DNA of 64,000 nt from the NCBI GenBank assembly GCA_009733575.1, contig ML769383.1, positions 434,001 to 498,000 of the forward strand. Reading direction: 5' to 3'. The notes under the pieces are model-generated. The model did not search any database. It was given only the letters and a program-made list of their open reading frames with translations, and was not told the origin of the DNA. The DNA is from Gymnopus androsaceus JB14. Lineage: Eukaryota; Basidiomycota; Agaricomycetes; Agaricales; Omphalotaceae. Below, piece by piece: positions 1 to 11,439 of this stretch. Numbering within the stretch: position 1 is the first letter of the stretch; each line of letters begins with the position of its first letter. A program made the position numbers and the translations under genes.

Positions 1-1308
1 CAGTGTTTGTAGGTTGAGAATCGTGCGGCATCCCTGGACTTGAACTCAGAACCAAGAACCAAACAAAGTAGCTCGCGTACCGCAGCTGATACCAACGAAA
101 TGAAAAACCTGCAATGATAATGATCTAGCTCTCTAAATAAGAGATGAGAGTTCAAGTCACTTACGGATATATGAACATCACTGGTACATCTCTTCTACCT
201 GCAGAAACACCAATTGAAGTCATTCCAACTATCTCAAAGCATTTCAACGGCTGAAGGACAACAAGCCGAATGGGGAATACCGGATATCGCAGCAAACACT
301 TTTAAACCATCTCTGTTCAGCATGCAAAACAATGGTGGCCGTGGAAATGTATAGCGACGAAGATCCCAGACGGTGCGTTTCCAAGCGAGTCCGTGGATAA
401 CCAGGTGAATGATTATTTCTCCAATTCTGTATCAATTAACATGTTAGTATAGTCCACTTACAATCTGAGGCCTCACATAAAAACCGCAATAGGATTTCTA
501 ATAGGGCGTTCAGTTAGAGACATTAGTGGTATAATGCCTGGTGAACTTTAACTGTTCAGTGTTCATTCGGTTCCAAATGCTTGGAATTACTCCGCGTCAA
601 AAAGAGGGATGATGTTACCAATTATAACTTACACATAAATTGCTCCAGCTATCCTTCCTGTAAGCATTATTGAGAGAAACATGCCCACTTTCAAACTTTG
701 TTCGTACAGAGCAAATACTAATGAATATAGGAGATCAATAGGAAACTGGGAGTAAAAGGACCAGACCCAAACCAGACCTCGAATACTGAATACGGATTAG
801 CGATAGGATTGGAGATTAATAACGAGAGACATACCTCAGAATCAACTCAAGAATCAATAGCATGCTATGACACGAGACAGTCTGGAATATTAGCCAGGTT
901 ATACAGATATCTTCGGTGGGTCGCTGATCACCGGGAAACCTAATCGTCCATAGACTGGTAAGGACGATGTTTCCACTGTAACATAGACTCAGAGAGTAGA
1001 ATTGAAGGCGTGGGAGTTACACACAAATGGATTGAGAACGCGAGATATCTCGCCAAGATGAAGAGACAGCGCGCAGATGTCAGTTGCAACGGTCTTCTAG
1101 CGGGAATGTTAGCTGTTAACGGTTATTAGAGCTAGGGATTGAGGACCAGGGACACTTACTTCCATACATAATCCAGCTCCTTATGTCTGGTGAGAAGGCT
1201 GTCGCAGCTTGTAGCCAGCAAGCCTAACACTTTACGATACGATTTTAGTCTCGTAAGGATTCTAATGTTTCTTCGGAACAGACCTGTCGCTCCGAGCTGG
1301 GCTTGCAT
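1..1308 (-). CDS. DUF6533-like seven-helix membrane protein, copy A (3' end cut by window edge)
   Basis: First of four paralogous genes. The start is ATG at 1306-1308, and exon 1 is 25 nt (1284-1308). Exon 2 (1160-1229) holds the family motif CDSLLTRHKELDYVW, which matches the YDHLLT...E..YIW signature of basidiomycete DUF6533 proteins. Later exons give a second helix (IHFGNIVLTSLW), the 8-nt microexon at 778-785, the S-R-VFALYEQS block, and WDLRRY...PPLFCMLNRDG. The final coding bases run off the window at position 1: where copies B and D have TAG, this copy shows TG plus an unseen base. Exon 3 differs from the other copies. It has extra bases around 1081-1110, so only the acceptor CTAG gives an open frame, and the protein gains three residues. 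Function is unknown; the family is predicted to be integral membrane and receptor-like. Confidence 0.75.
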
Positions 1309-1900
1309 TTCGAGCTGTAGCGAGATGAGGGGAAGGGAGGAGGCTCGGGGCCAACTCGGGACAGGCAAACTCGCCAGTTTTATGAACAGACGAGTCTACT
1401 CATGTGGAACAGAATCAATGGAACAGGGCCATCGAGCATGGGAAATAACATACACAAGTTCGTCACTGCAACCAACCACCTATTTACTGCATATACTAGA
1501 CGGCGTAGTCTCTCTCTGTCTCATGTATGCGTCGGCTTGAATCAAGAAGCGCTATTGTTATCAACGCGAAATCGGCCCAATCGGTTTTTTTGGGCTCAAG
1601 TGTGTTCACGAGTAGTACCAGTGCCACTACGCGAAATCGGGTGAAAGGAGAAAACGCCACTGTACTTCGGAAACTTCCGCCAGTGTATTTTTAGATACTC
1701 ATTAATAGCTGTCAACGCCGCCAACATATGTACAGTCTCGCTGTCTGCGATGGAAGAGGCGCAGGTACGAATTCCCGTGGGGGTGATAGCATGAATACTG
1801 ACGAATCACGATATACTGGTATGTATATGCCCGCGAAACTCGTAATCGCCGTAAGGTGAGACGGAATTGCGTATAGTTCTACATTTGACACAACCATCAA
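1309..1900. other. Intergenic: upstream flank of copy A, also duplicated beside copy B
   Basis: I see no gene here. The stretch from about 1,380 to 1,540 resembles 11,070-11,210 upstream of copy B (shared CAGACGA.TCTACTCATG, GAGCATGGGAAATAA and GGCGTAGTCTCTCT). The duplicated block therefore includes the 5' flank of the DUF6533 gene. Confidence 0.6.
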
Positions 1901-4047
1901 CTAAAGCTCCTATATGCTGATTGTTTAGAACAAAAAAACGGAATAGAAGACCACCTACTATCGTGTTAAGGTAGCCCGCTAACAGCCCTGGAACACGTTG
2001 AGAATGAAGAAGGTATTTATAAGGGAAGTCACACACGATTTTCCAGTACTGAGCCATCGGGTATGTCAATTCTCTGACCTTCCGTAGCAGCCACTGAATA
2101 AGTGTTAGCAAAACAAGCACTGAACATGTATGATATGCCGGGTACCCACCGATTACCGTTCCTCGTAGTTCGCAGGCGCGACCAAAGTGCACATCTCCGG
2201 TAATTGTCAAGTGATCAAGCTCAGCGATGCTAGGAATAGTCTTGAAACGGGCCTGGAATTGTTCAATCTATAGCCAGCTACGTGAGCTTCGACTATGTGA
2301 AATGGAAGGAAGACTGTACACTCTTGAAGTCATCACTGAGCTTTATCGTTGGTGTAGTCTGGAACGGCCGATGATCATTGGGTATTAGATGACCATTCTC
2401 GATCTTATATATATCACTCTTGACCAAGAGCAGGTCGGCGCAGTTCTTAACAGGAAGAAATCGCCGACGAGGGACAATCACCCCATGGGCCTTCTTGAAA
2501 TGCTTGATAGCCGAACCTGCTGCAGTCTCCAGCTAGAAACGGCTCAGAAAAAATTCGTTTCCCTAGACTAAGAGACGCTTGATTTTACCTGAATGACTGG
2601 TTTTCCATGGTCCAAGTATCTATGCTTTTCGATAATATCCAAATCAAGACCTTCTTTGTCCAACACTCGTTTGAGCGCTGGATTGCATATGAACTGAAAT
2701 ATCTCCTGACAGAAGGCTTGCACGGACGCACCTTTCAAATTTATCCACAGATTATTGGTATTGAGGATTCTGAAATTGAATACTACAAGGAATTGTTGAG
2801 CCAGAAGTGGCGTGCAGGGTACCCGGTACCGCGTGTTCGTGTACTTACTAGATTTGAAGTCGTCCACGTTTTTCAGCGGTACTTGCCCCAACTCGAGTAG
2901 CCGAAGCGAACCATCATAGTCCACAAGCGTCCCTCCCTTAATTGATGGACTACGTGAAAATAACAAGCAAGAGATGGGGACAATACTTGCCTTGAGGTCA
3001 CCCTTGGTCTTGTTGGTGACTTCCATAAGAAATTCAGACTCGGATTCAATCATATGCTGCAAAATTTTTGGGTCTACACTGCAAAACAAAATCGAGATTA
3101 GAGGTTAGAAGGAATTGATACAATCACCCACACAGCGCCAAGGTTGTCTGAATTCGAAACGAACAAATATTCTTTGCCATCACTGAGCAGTTGATCTAGC
3201 ACCCCCGAGCGGAAGAGAGACGCATAAAGGTCACCATGGCCGGGAGGATACCAAGCCCGATTGTCATCCTCTGCAGTCTTCGGACACGGCAACATTGTAT
3301 CCTCGAAAACCCTGGGATATCTAGACTGATTGAAGGTGAGGATACGCAATGGTTGATTCGCATATTTCTTGATGACTTCGACAGTTTCAGTGTAAGTTTT
3401 GAAGGAAGTCATTAGAATCAGAGGAACATCGATGCTCATCCTTGTGTTCAGATGTTGAACTTGTTGCACGGTTAGGTCAAGAAATGTCAATCCATTTTTA
3501 ACCTCGAGGGCACTCTTCGCCCCCTTCATACCTAGAAAGTGTGAAGGTACATAGGTATAATGCAACCAGGATTCTCGGATATCATACCCATTGATGTACC
3601 GAGACCCCCATTCACTTTCAAGACTGCGAGCTTCTTGAGGTTTTTCGAGTCTGCTTCGCGAAAGAGACTGGCGTACGAAACAGTCTGTTCTGCCGGGGCC
3701 GGGCGTATCTTGTCCCAATCTCTATGTTTCTCGGTCATGGACAGTCAATGTTCATTGAAGCACCAAGAACCTACAATGTTATACCGCGTGCTTTATCGGA
3801 CTGGTATCGCGAGAACATCTGTACGAAAGACTGCATCTCTGTCTCAAAACCCTGGGTGACATTCGAGAGTTGATCTTCATGCCGAATGAAAGACCGAACG
3901 AACTTTACGAGCAATAGAATCCGACAATGTGTCCACAAGACTCTCGATTTCACCATTCATCGACCTCGTAGCCGTAGATATAATCGGTCGAGTCGCTTTC
4001 CTGGCACGTTTCCGAAAGTTTGGAGTGGAATATTTGAAGAAGGGCAT
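1901..4047 (-). CDS. UGP1: UTP-glucose-1-phosphate uridylyltransferase (UDP-glucose pyrophosphorylase)
   Basis: Makes UDP-glucose from UTP and glucose-1-phosphate in the cytosol, feeding cell-wall glucan, trehalose and glycogen synthesis. The nucleotide-binding motif LAVLKVNGGLGTSMG is visible near 3,590, followed after an intron by GMKGAKSALEVKNGLTFLDL. Further family blocks are FNQSRYPRVFED, AWYPPGHGDLYASL, FVSNSDNLGA, FNTNNLW, VIVPRRRFLPVK and LTITGDVHFG. The C-terminal beta-helix ends VLENR...LAGYLNTIEL with the stop at 1901-1903. The last splice (GTAGGTGG...TATAG) is also conserved in a relic at 11.8 kb. I took ATG 4045-4047 as the start. The N-terminal join near 3,890 needs an unusually short intron (about 37 nt) or hides a small indel. 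The gene is divergent from RPS8. Confidence 0.93.
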
Positions 4048-4359
4048 GATTGAAGGGAAAAGCAAAGAAGACGGGAAGCAGGCATCCAGGTCAACTTGAA
4101 TTTATCTGATTATACATGCAGTCGCAGCGAGGTAGAAAGGCTTTCTACGCATGCATCAAGGCGATCGAGTTGTCCCGGTCAGATCATGAAGCTATGATAG
4201 TAGATAGTAGATATGGAGTTGGTGAGAGTAGCATCTTACTATTTAGCGCCACCTGATCGTGAATCGGCGCTTGTTACTTAATCTGTCACATGCTGCGTGA
4301 GATGCAATTGGATAGCTACTCTTCTTTTTGTACCATCCAGACACCAAAAACCCGCAAGA

Positions 4360-5265
4360 ATGGGTAGGTTGCGCCGCTCATTCTGTTTGCATTTTTTTTG
4401 ACGAATCCATTCAGGTATCTCTCGTTCATCCCGCTACAAACGATCGGCCTCTGGAGCGCAGCGCGCGCATTACCGCAAAAAGAGAAAATTCGAGCTCGGT
4501 CGTCAGCCTGCCAACACCAAACTTGGCGCCAAACGTGTCCACACTGTCCGTGTACGAGGAGGAAACCTCAAGTACCGTGCGCTTCGTTTGGACACCGGAA
4601 ACTTTGCATGGGGATCTGAGCATGTTACAAAGAAGACGAGGATTATTGGTGTCGTGAGTTTTGTGTTTTCGATTTCTGGCAAAGCCGATGTTGAATCTTG
4701 ACTTTAGGTTTACAACGCATCAAACAACGAACTTGTCCGAACAAACACCCTCGTGAAAAGCGCTATTATTCAGGTCGATGCGACACCCTTCCGCCAATGG
4801 TACGAAGCGCACGTGAGTAGCCATGTACTTTACAGCCAAAAACCTTCTCAGTCTTCGTCTATAGTATGGTCAGCCTGTGACCAAGCGTGGCAAGCAAACC
4901 GTTCCTGCTCCTGCTGACGCTACTGCTGAGCCTGTCAAGCTCTCTCACCACGCTCAGCGCAACCTTGACGCCAAAAAGAAGGGTGAGTAACGTGGTAGTT
5001 TTCAATCGTAGTTGGGAACTAACATAGGCTTTAGATGCCAAGATTGATAACATGATCGAGTCCCAGTTTGCTGCTGGTCGTCTCTACGCCGTCATCTCCT
5101 CTCGGCCAGGACAGTCGGGTCGCTGTGATGGTTACATTCTCGAGGGTAAGGAGCTCGAGGTAAGTTTTTGTTTGAATTCCATCGGGCCTTAAGACTCACT
5201 TGCATTGCTAGTTTTACCTCAGGAAACTCAGGACTGGAAAGCAAAAGCATGCACACAACGCATAA
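4360..5265 (+). CDS. RPS8: 40S ribosomal protein S8 (eS8)
   Basis: Small-subunit ribosomal protein. Exon 1 is only ATGG (4360-4363). The first intron ends at CAG 4412-4414, and the joined product begins [16 protein letters not shown], the conserved S8 start. Later exons give [91 protein letters not shown] and [17 protein letters not shown], which ends in TAA at 5263-5265. There are five introns, all short GT-AG. The upstream 310 bp is a divergent promoter shared with UGP1. Confidence 0.96.
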
Positions 5266-5518
5266 GTACATCGTCTTTTACTTGCCTGTATCATAAAACG
5301 AACGAGAGATGTTTGGATTTTTGTGGTTGTCGAGTTGCGAAAAATCCAGAGCTATTACTTATGTATACATGCCTATGCCGTATCAAAGTCCCAACCATGC
5401 TTCCTCGTCTTTTGATTCTTTTTACAAGTGCGAACAAATATAAGTAAAAATGTCGCGAAATCATAATAAGCGCGCGCTAGTTACTGTTCCTTTCTCTCCT
5501 TCATCTGGCTCGGTAGAC

Positions 5519-6034
5519 ATGGCACGCTCTCTCCGCTCACCGCCAGGAAGCTGACCAGTCTGATTTCTCGTCTGTTCCTACAGCTTATCTTCTCCGTATT
5601 CAAAACCCTAACAGACCAGCAGGTCACTGTCGAGCTCAAAAATGATCTCTCGATTACCGGAGTCCTCAAATCCGTCGACCAGTAAGAACAACAGCTATCT
5701 CTTTCTACTTTTCCACCGAACAATTTTCTGCCTCTAGATTCCTGAACATTAGACTGGATAATATCACTGTTCTGGATGAAGCTAGACATCCTCATATGGT
5801 AGGTCCATCTTTCTACTCGCAGGATGGTTGTTGAACATCTCTCAGATGGCTGTCAAGAACTGCTTCATTCGTGGATCTGTAGTTCGTTATGTGCAACTAC
5901 CAGCAGAGCATGTTGACACGCAGCTACTAGAGGATGCGACGCGTAGAGGTATGTTGTTCTACAGAATGCAATTTCTTGTAACAAACCCTTTTTTGTTTTT
6001 GTTTTCAGAGGCCCAGAATCAAATCAAGCGATGA
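5519..6034 (+). CDS. LSM2: U6 snRNA-associated Sm-like protein LSm2
   Basis: Subunit of the Lsm2-8 ring on U6 snRNA and the Lsm1-7 mRNA-decay ring. The Sm folds read FSVFKTLTDQQVTVELKND, LSITGVLKSVDQFLNIRLDN, NCFIRGSVVRYVQLP and the C-terminal tail DATRREAQNQIKR, with TGA at 6032-6034. The mature start should be M directly before LIFSVFKTL. The only fitting ATG (5519-5521) is immediately followed by GCACGC, so the first intron would be a GC-AG intron (5522-5583) after an ATG-only exon. That first exon is inferred; exons 2-4 are secure. Confidence 0.9.
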
Positions 6035-6086
6035 ATACTATTGCATTACTCTCAGTATGTTGTAAGATAACACGAATTGCATCACA

Positions 6087-7255
6087 TTATGAAGGATGTC
6101 GCCAAACTTTACAAGTTCCATCTGCGCTAGATGTAATCATTTCGCCTGCGTCGGAAGGATGATGTTCAGTCCAGGTGATGACCTTATTGTGTGCTTTTGG
6201 TGGAGGATTGGGCTGCAATACCTTTGCCTGGAAGAATCGTCAGTGGACATTCAAGCTTGAAGCAAGAGAAGACGTACATCCAATAGATCCCAGGCCCATA
6301 CCATGCCATTCTCGTCTCCGCACGCGACAGTGGCTTCTGCATGGTCAAAACAAGCTCTACAACGATACGCAGAATTGTTGTGTCCTGCAAAGTCGTTGAG
6401 CATTTTGCCATTGGTTGCGTCCATGAGACGAATGTGAGAGTCTAGAGTTGTCACTAGAATGGTTTGGGAGTCTTGGGTGGGCACCACAGCGGTAACGGGA
6501 TCTAAGATGAATAGTGAGACTATGTTTCGAAACCGTCTATCACACTCACGGCCCATGTAGTCTGACCGCAGCTCTCCTTTACGAAGATCATAAGTCCGAA
6601 CATGTCCATCTACAGAGCCTGTTATGATTGTGGTAGAATCGACGTGAATTGTCTGAATCGCGTCCCTTGCTTCTTCCAAAACTTGTATTGCTTGACGAGA
6701 CTGTGCTCTGGAATCATCTTAGCTTTTGCAAGTGAGAATTTAATACTGAATACCTTAGATCCCATAATCTGACTGTTGAGTCGAATGAACCTGGAGAGAT
6801 TTAATCCATATTCCTTTACTATCAAGAGACGAACATACCACTAGCTACTACACTCGCGTCTTCATTGAACTCTACAACATTAATCTTTCCCATGTGCCCA
6901 GGAAGCCTACGCGTCGTCATTCCCGTTGTGACATCCCAGATAAACACGGAGCGATCTCCTCCAGATGAGGCGAATTTGGCATTATCATGAGCTCTATGTA
7001 GAAATTTTAGTTTTCTCGGAAATACTGAGAATTCTCTGCATACACTGAAATCGACAGCACTTCGTAGCCATGAGCATTGAAGGCTTTGATCTCGGTTCCG
7101 AGGCTGGCATTCCATAGTCGTACAGAACGGTCTTGACCACCAGTAAGAATATATTTTGCAGAACCTTTTGCGTATCGAGCGACGTTAATGGGACCTTTAT
7201 GGCCCTCCAGAATTACATGGACACTTCGTGCAAGTGGTAAGGGAGAACGGGACAT
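6087..7255 (-). CDS. WD40 scaffold protein, WDR83/MORG1 family
   Basis: Seven-bladed beta-propeller related to mammalian WDR83/MORG1, a scaffold linked to MAP-kinase signalling and to spliceosomal complexes. Repeats are visible in order: GHKGPINVARYAKGSAKYIL, GGQDRSVRLWN, SGGDRSVFIWDVTTG, GHMGKINVVEFNEDASVVAS, TGSVDGHVRTYDLRKGE, TTLDSHIRLMDATNGKML, GDENGMVWAWDLLD, and a last blade SSADGTCKVWRHPS ending in TAA at 6087-6089. ATG is at 7253-7255. Introns are short. The start lies only 35 bp from the start of the divergent F-box gene. Confidence 0.88.
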
Positions 7256-7290
7256 GGCGCTTATTCCGAAGCGACTTGATTTCGACCATC

Positions 7291-8973
7291 ATGTCGAAGC
7301 ATCGTTTATCCCCCACTCTGCCATTTCCGAAAAAACTACATTTAGATCCAGAAGCAGAGTCTTGCTCTTATTCACGATTATCTTTTGAATCTCTGTCGGA
7401 CGAAATTACCCTACTCATTTTTTCTTATCTTTCATGGGTAGACCTCTGCGCAGCTCAAGCAACCAGCGGAAACTGGTACAGGCTTGCGACAGATAACGAA
7501 CTGTGGAGGAATCTCTATCTCTCTATCTTCAAGTCTTCGAGATTGAGAGGTGCGAGGGGTTTTGTTGGGAGAACAGACGGCCGAGAGATTAAAAACTTGC
7601 CTGGAAGAGCCAAAGTCGAGGAACTCAAAGATTGGCGATGGATGTTTCGTATAAGTATGAACTGGATGACAGGTATGCATATTCTGCCGAGGTGAAGAGT
7701 CTATTCTTAACATATACTTACAGGTCGCTGCGCGATAGACTTGAAGCCGCGTATTCAAGGCTCTGAACAAAGTCATATATTGCTTGTTGGGTCTTTGACT
7801 ATAACGGCCGCCTCTCAACTAATTCATCTCCAAACTGTTGCGGGTGTAGGACATACACTACCTTGCAAGACGACGACGCATAGTGCTCACATCACTGCTC
7901 TTGCTGTGGATCAATCTGCTGCTTCTACAGGTCATGCTCGTCTGGCAGTATTCCTATCCTCCGGTGAATTCAGAGTTTTCTCTGTAAATCACAACCGACC
8001 TTCGTTGTCTTGCGCCGAGCTGTCATATGCGCCTTCACGTAGGTCTAATCGCATATGCCCCATCATTAAAGCAGTTTACCATCACCCTCTGCTTATAACG
8101 CTCTCCGAGACGTTCACACTTTCAATTTATAGTCTGTCTTCCGGAAGTGCCGTGTTGAAGGAGACGTTGACGAGCTTTACATCCTTCCCGCCTACATCCA
8201 TGGTACTTTCATCCAGCTCACCCGCGACTTATAAATTGGTACTAGCCTACACCACCCCAGTATACCCGGACCACTGGTCTGTCGGTGCAACCGAGCTGAT
8301 AATCGCAGGATATTCTTCGGAATCCGAGCTTCCCAGTAGCTCATCCTTCCTTGCACCCGAACACACTCCCATGAGCATCATATCCACACGAAACGCTCGT
8401 GCGGTGGACGTTCCACAAGGATGGGTCGACGAGCAAAAGCTCCGTCTCATGCGCGAACAGTGGAGCAGGAAGGTTTGTCGAGTAGCTGATACGCAGACGG
8501 ATGGTAAATGGGTTGTCCTTGCGCCTGAGGATCCAGCTTCTTATTCGACCCCTTCCTCCCCTTCCCCCTCTCCCGCCTCATCTCCTCCGTCCATCGCCTA
8601 TGCCTCATCCTCCATGTATTCCCCCTCCAGCCTCCAGCTCTATCGCCTCTCTCTACCTCCCTCCACATCCATATCATCCGCCGCTCCAAAACTCACCTTT
8701 GTCCGTACATTGCATGGGCAATTGGGTCCCGTAAAGGCATTGTCACTCTCCGATAGCCGTTGCGTGAGTTTTGGCGTGAATGGGAGTATCTGGGTGTGGG
8801 ATTTAAATACTGCCATGGGTGCGGAAGTGGCTGCCCCAATGGCAATGCCGGAGGGTAGTTTGCAAGAAGATACGAATGCACTTGGGCTGGCGAAGAGGAG
8901 TGTGGTTTTTGACGAAAGAAGGATTGTCACTGCTGTGAATGGGAATGTCGTAGAGAGGAGGTTTGATATATGA
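7291..8973 (+). CDS. F-box protein with C-terminal beta-propeller-like region
   Basis: Probable SCF ubiquitin-ligase adaptor. The F-box lies at residues ~30-75 (FESLSDEITLLIFSYLSW...LCAAQATSGNWYRLATDNELW). One intron (7673-7723) splits it from a long C-terminal exon. That exon has an ILLVGSLTITAASQ strand, a low-complexity Ser/Pro stretch (residues ~270-320), and a WD-like blade (TLHGQLGPVKALSLSDSR...GVNGSIWVWDLNT). ATG 7291 was chosen because it heads the conserved part, although the frame is open further upstream. The substrate is unknown. Confidence 0.75.
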
Positions 8974-9519
8974 ACGATGATTTATTAGCTAAATATCTTC
9001 TCCAATTTGTATATAAACCGAGATGCGATTCTAGTATAAGTATTTTTGCTCACTTCACTATCCAAACAGCAGCTTGAGCAGAGTCTCGAATTTCTTTTCC
9101 TCCTTTGAAAGCTTCTTCGCTGAGCATCAGCTGGTGCCAATCCAAGCTCAGAGATGGGAGCCTGGCATTGTAGCACCACAAGTATACAGATATTCTTATT
9201 CAACATTGATTGAGTACCTCGTCGTGTGCGAGGAGAACACGGACTTTCATGCTACACCACCCATTGTACGTTCCATGCACACAGCATCGATTTGCTCCTA
9301 TTATTCTGACGCTGCAACAGCACAGCATCCAATTCTAGTCGCGTACTCCAGCGCCGACTAGCGAACACCAAACTTCATGTCCAGTCACCGGCTACTCCAA
9401 ATGGGATGTCTCAGCTTGTGAGTGCTAGCGCAGCGAAGACAACCTTCATGTGAGTGTTTTTTATAATAATGTCTCATTGGGAGGACTCGTACCTGCTACC
9501 AACGCGGTGGTTTAGAGAA
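8974..9519. other. Intergenic, no secure gene
   Basis: Short open stretches occur on both strands. On the minus strand a signal-peptide-like MKVVFAALALTS starts near 9,455, and an EEAFKGGKEIRDSAQAAVW stretch lies near 9,090-9,150. I could not join these into a gene with convincing splice sites. It could be a decayed small secreted-protein gene. Confidence 0.3.
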
Positions 9520-9688
9520 GGCGTCGTAAATTATTGAACTGCAAATTAAATTATGGACTAATGTGTACCCTCCGACCTCGACCTCGTATCCTGCTCAGGC
9601 CTTGTGGTTGTGTCCCAGATTGATATGTCATTGATACTCGTGAACTCTTTATTTCGTTCAGACGACGGGGTTTCGCGAGTAGTTATAT
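9520..9688. repeat. Conserved 3' flank of the DUF6533 copies
   Basis: This block (from CTGCAAATTAAATTATGGAC through CTCCGACCTCGACCTCGTATC to the stop codon) recurs with few changes at 18,390-18,543 and 21,125-21,288, next to copies C and D. It is probably the 3' UTR carried along with each duplication. Confidence 0.7.
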
Positions 9689-11018
9689 CTAGTGTTTGTA
9701 GATTGAGAATTGTGCGGCAAACCTAGACTTGGAGTCAGAAACAAGAACCAAACAAAGTAGCTCGCGTACCGCAGTAGATATCAACGAAATGAAAATTCTG
9801 CAATCATAATGATATACATAACAGTGTGAGGAAGAAGAAATAAGAGTTCGAGTTGGCACTTACGGATATATGAGCACCACTGGTATCGCTTCTCTACCTG
9901 CAGAAACACCGATTGAAACCATTGCCACTATCCCAGAGCATGTCAGCGAGCGCAGGACAAGAAGCTGAAAGAGTTATACAAGATATGGCTGCAAAGATTT
10001 TCAAACCATCTCTGTTCAACACGGAAAATAATGGTGGCCGTGCAAAGGTATAGTGACGAAGATCCCAGAATGTGCGTCTCAAAGCAAGCCCATGGATAAC
10101 CAATTGGACAGCTATTTCTCCAATTCTGCATTAATTAACATGTTAGTAACCAAAAGCGCGCTCACAAGATCTCTGGCCCCTCACATAAAAACCACAACAG
10201 GATTATCCATAGGGGCGTTCAGCTACGGACACCTCTGATATGCAATGCCTGGTGAACTTCAACTGTTGAGCGTCCACTCGATTTCGAATGCTTATAATTA
10301 TCCCGAGTCAGAAAGAGACATGATGTTACAAGCCTAATAGATATAAACTTACACATAAATTGTTCCAGCCATCCTTCCTGCAAGCATCGTTGAGAGAAAT
10401 ATGCCCACTTTCAGACTTTGTTCGTATAATGCGAATACTAATGAACATAGGAGATCAATGGAAAGGGCAGTAAAAGTGAATAGCAGACCTCGAATACTGA
10501 ATGTGCAGGAACCAGTCATCAGTGACAGTATTGGAGACTAATAGTAATAATGAGAGACATACCTTAGAATCAACTCTAGGATCAACAGCATAATATAACA
10601 TGTTGCGGACTGGAAAATTTGCCAAGTCATACAGACATCTTCGGTGGGTCGCTCATGGCCACGAAATCTAATTGTCCATAGACTGGTAAGGACAATGTTT
10701 CCACTGTAGCATAGACTTCAGAGAGTAGACGTAAAGGCGTGGGAGTTACACACATATGGATTGAGAACGCGAGATATTTCGCCAAGATGAAAAGACACCG
10801 TACAAATGTCGGTCTCCTAGAGCTGTTAGCAGCTATTAGGGTGGCAAGAGATCGAGGACCAGGTACACTCACTTCCATACATATTCCAACTCCTTATGTC
10901 TGGTGAGAAGACTATCACAACTCGTAAGCAACAAACCCAATACTTTATACGATTTTAGTTTCATAAGGTTTCGAATGTTTCTGCGGAATATACCTGATGC
11001 CCCGATTTGGGCTTGCAT
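9689..11018 (-). CDS. DUF6533-like seven-helix membrane protein, copy B (intact)
   Basis: The clean reference copy. Nine exons splice to 717 nt, or 238 residues plus TAG (9689-9691). ATG is at 11016-11018. Order of blocks: MQAQIGAS; LGLLLTSCDSLLTRHKELE with YVW; RRPTFVRCLFILAKYLAF; IHIGNIVLTSLWTIRF; CMTWQIFQSATCYIMLLIL; microexon 10489-10496 giving S-I-R; VFALYEQSLKVGIFLSTM; GRMAGTIYVIGEIAVQLVIH; WDLRHY...PPLFSVLNRDGLKIF; LAMVSIGVSAGREAIPVVLI; IFISLISTAVRELLCLVLV. These make about seven hydrophobic helices. The family assignment rests on the LLT..E..YIW and LFIL.RY signatures. Function is unknown. Confidence 0.85.
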
Positions 11019-11439
11019 CTCAAGAGAAAGTAGTGAGATGAGAGGAAGGGAGAGGTGGTCTACAGTTGCTTTTATGGACAGACGAATCTACTCATGGAGA
11101 AACTCCATTGGGAATCAGGGCGATCGGAGCATGGGAAATAATCTAAGGTATAGTCTGCAACCTATAATCTCTTGGCAAGCCTGGGTTTGAGCGTGCGCCA
11201 GGCGTAGTCTCTCTGTGACATGTGTAGAGGTTGGAATGCATATAAAGAAGCTCATGTAATCCCTGAAAAATAAGTCTCATTGTTAAGCATGTTAACAACT
11301 AGTATCGCTCTTCGAAAACGGGAGAACGAAACGAGGAAATCTAAAAGCGCCCAAGTAGATAACAAATGTGCTTACTGACAGTGACAAAGCGCTGTCTACG
11401 AAGGAAGTTCAGGCGAATTCAAGTACTGGAAAGTCATAT
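11019..11439. other. Intergenic: upstream flank of copy B
   Basis: No gene seen. The CT-rich tract just upstream of the ATG (CTTCCTCTCATCTCACTAC on the minus strand) is shared with copies A, C and D and is a candidate core promoter or 5' UTR element. The rest matches the flank of copy A. Confidence 0.45.

Noticed and set aside
234..236. In-frame TGA in copy A (and a similar one in copy C) apparently truncating the protein
   Set aside because: The position lies in an intron conserved in all four copies: donor GTAT.., branch-like GCTGAC, acceptor GATAG/TATAG. Splicing it out joins FAAIS to the last helices in frame.
1..1308. Recurring 1.3-kb block read as a transposon family
   Set aside because: There are no terminal repeats or target duplications at the block ends. 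The repeated unit is an intron-containing gene with its flanks, so segmental duplication explains it.
10200..10250. Extra small exons in DUF6533 intron 6 (TTGAAGTTCACCAGGCATTG and GCCTCAGATT)
   Set aside because: Their lengths do not keep frame. Direct splicing from TATGT to AATTGGAG gives the conserved IYVIGE reading in all copies.
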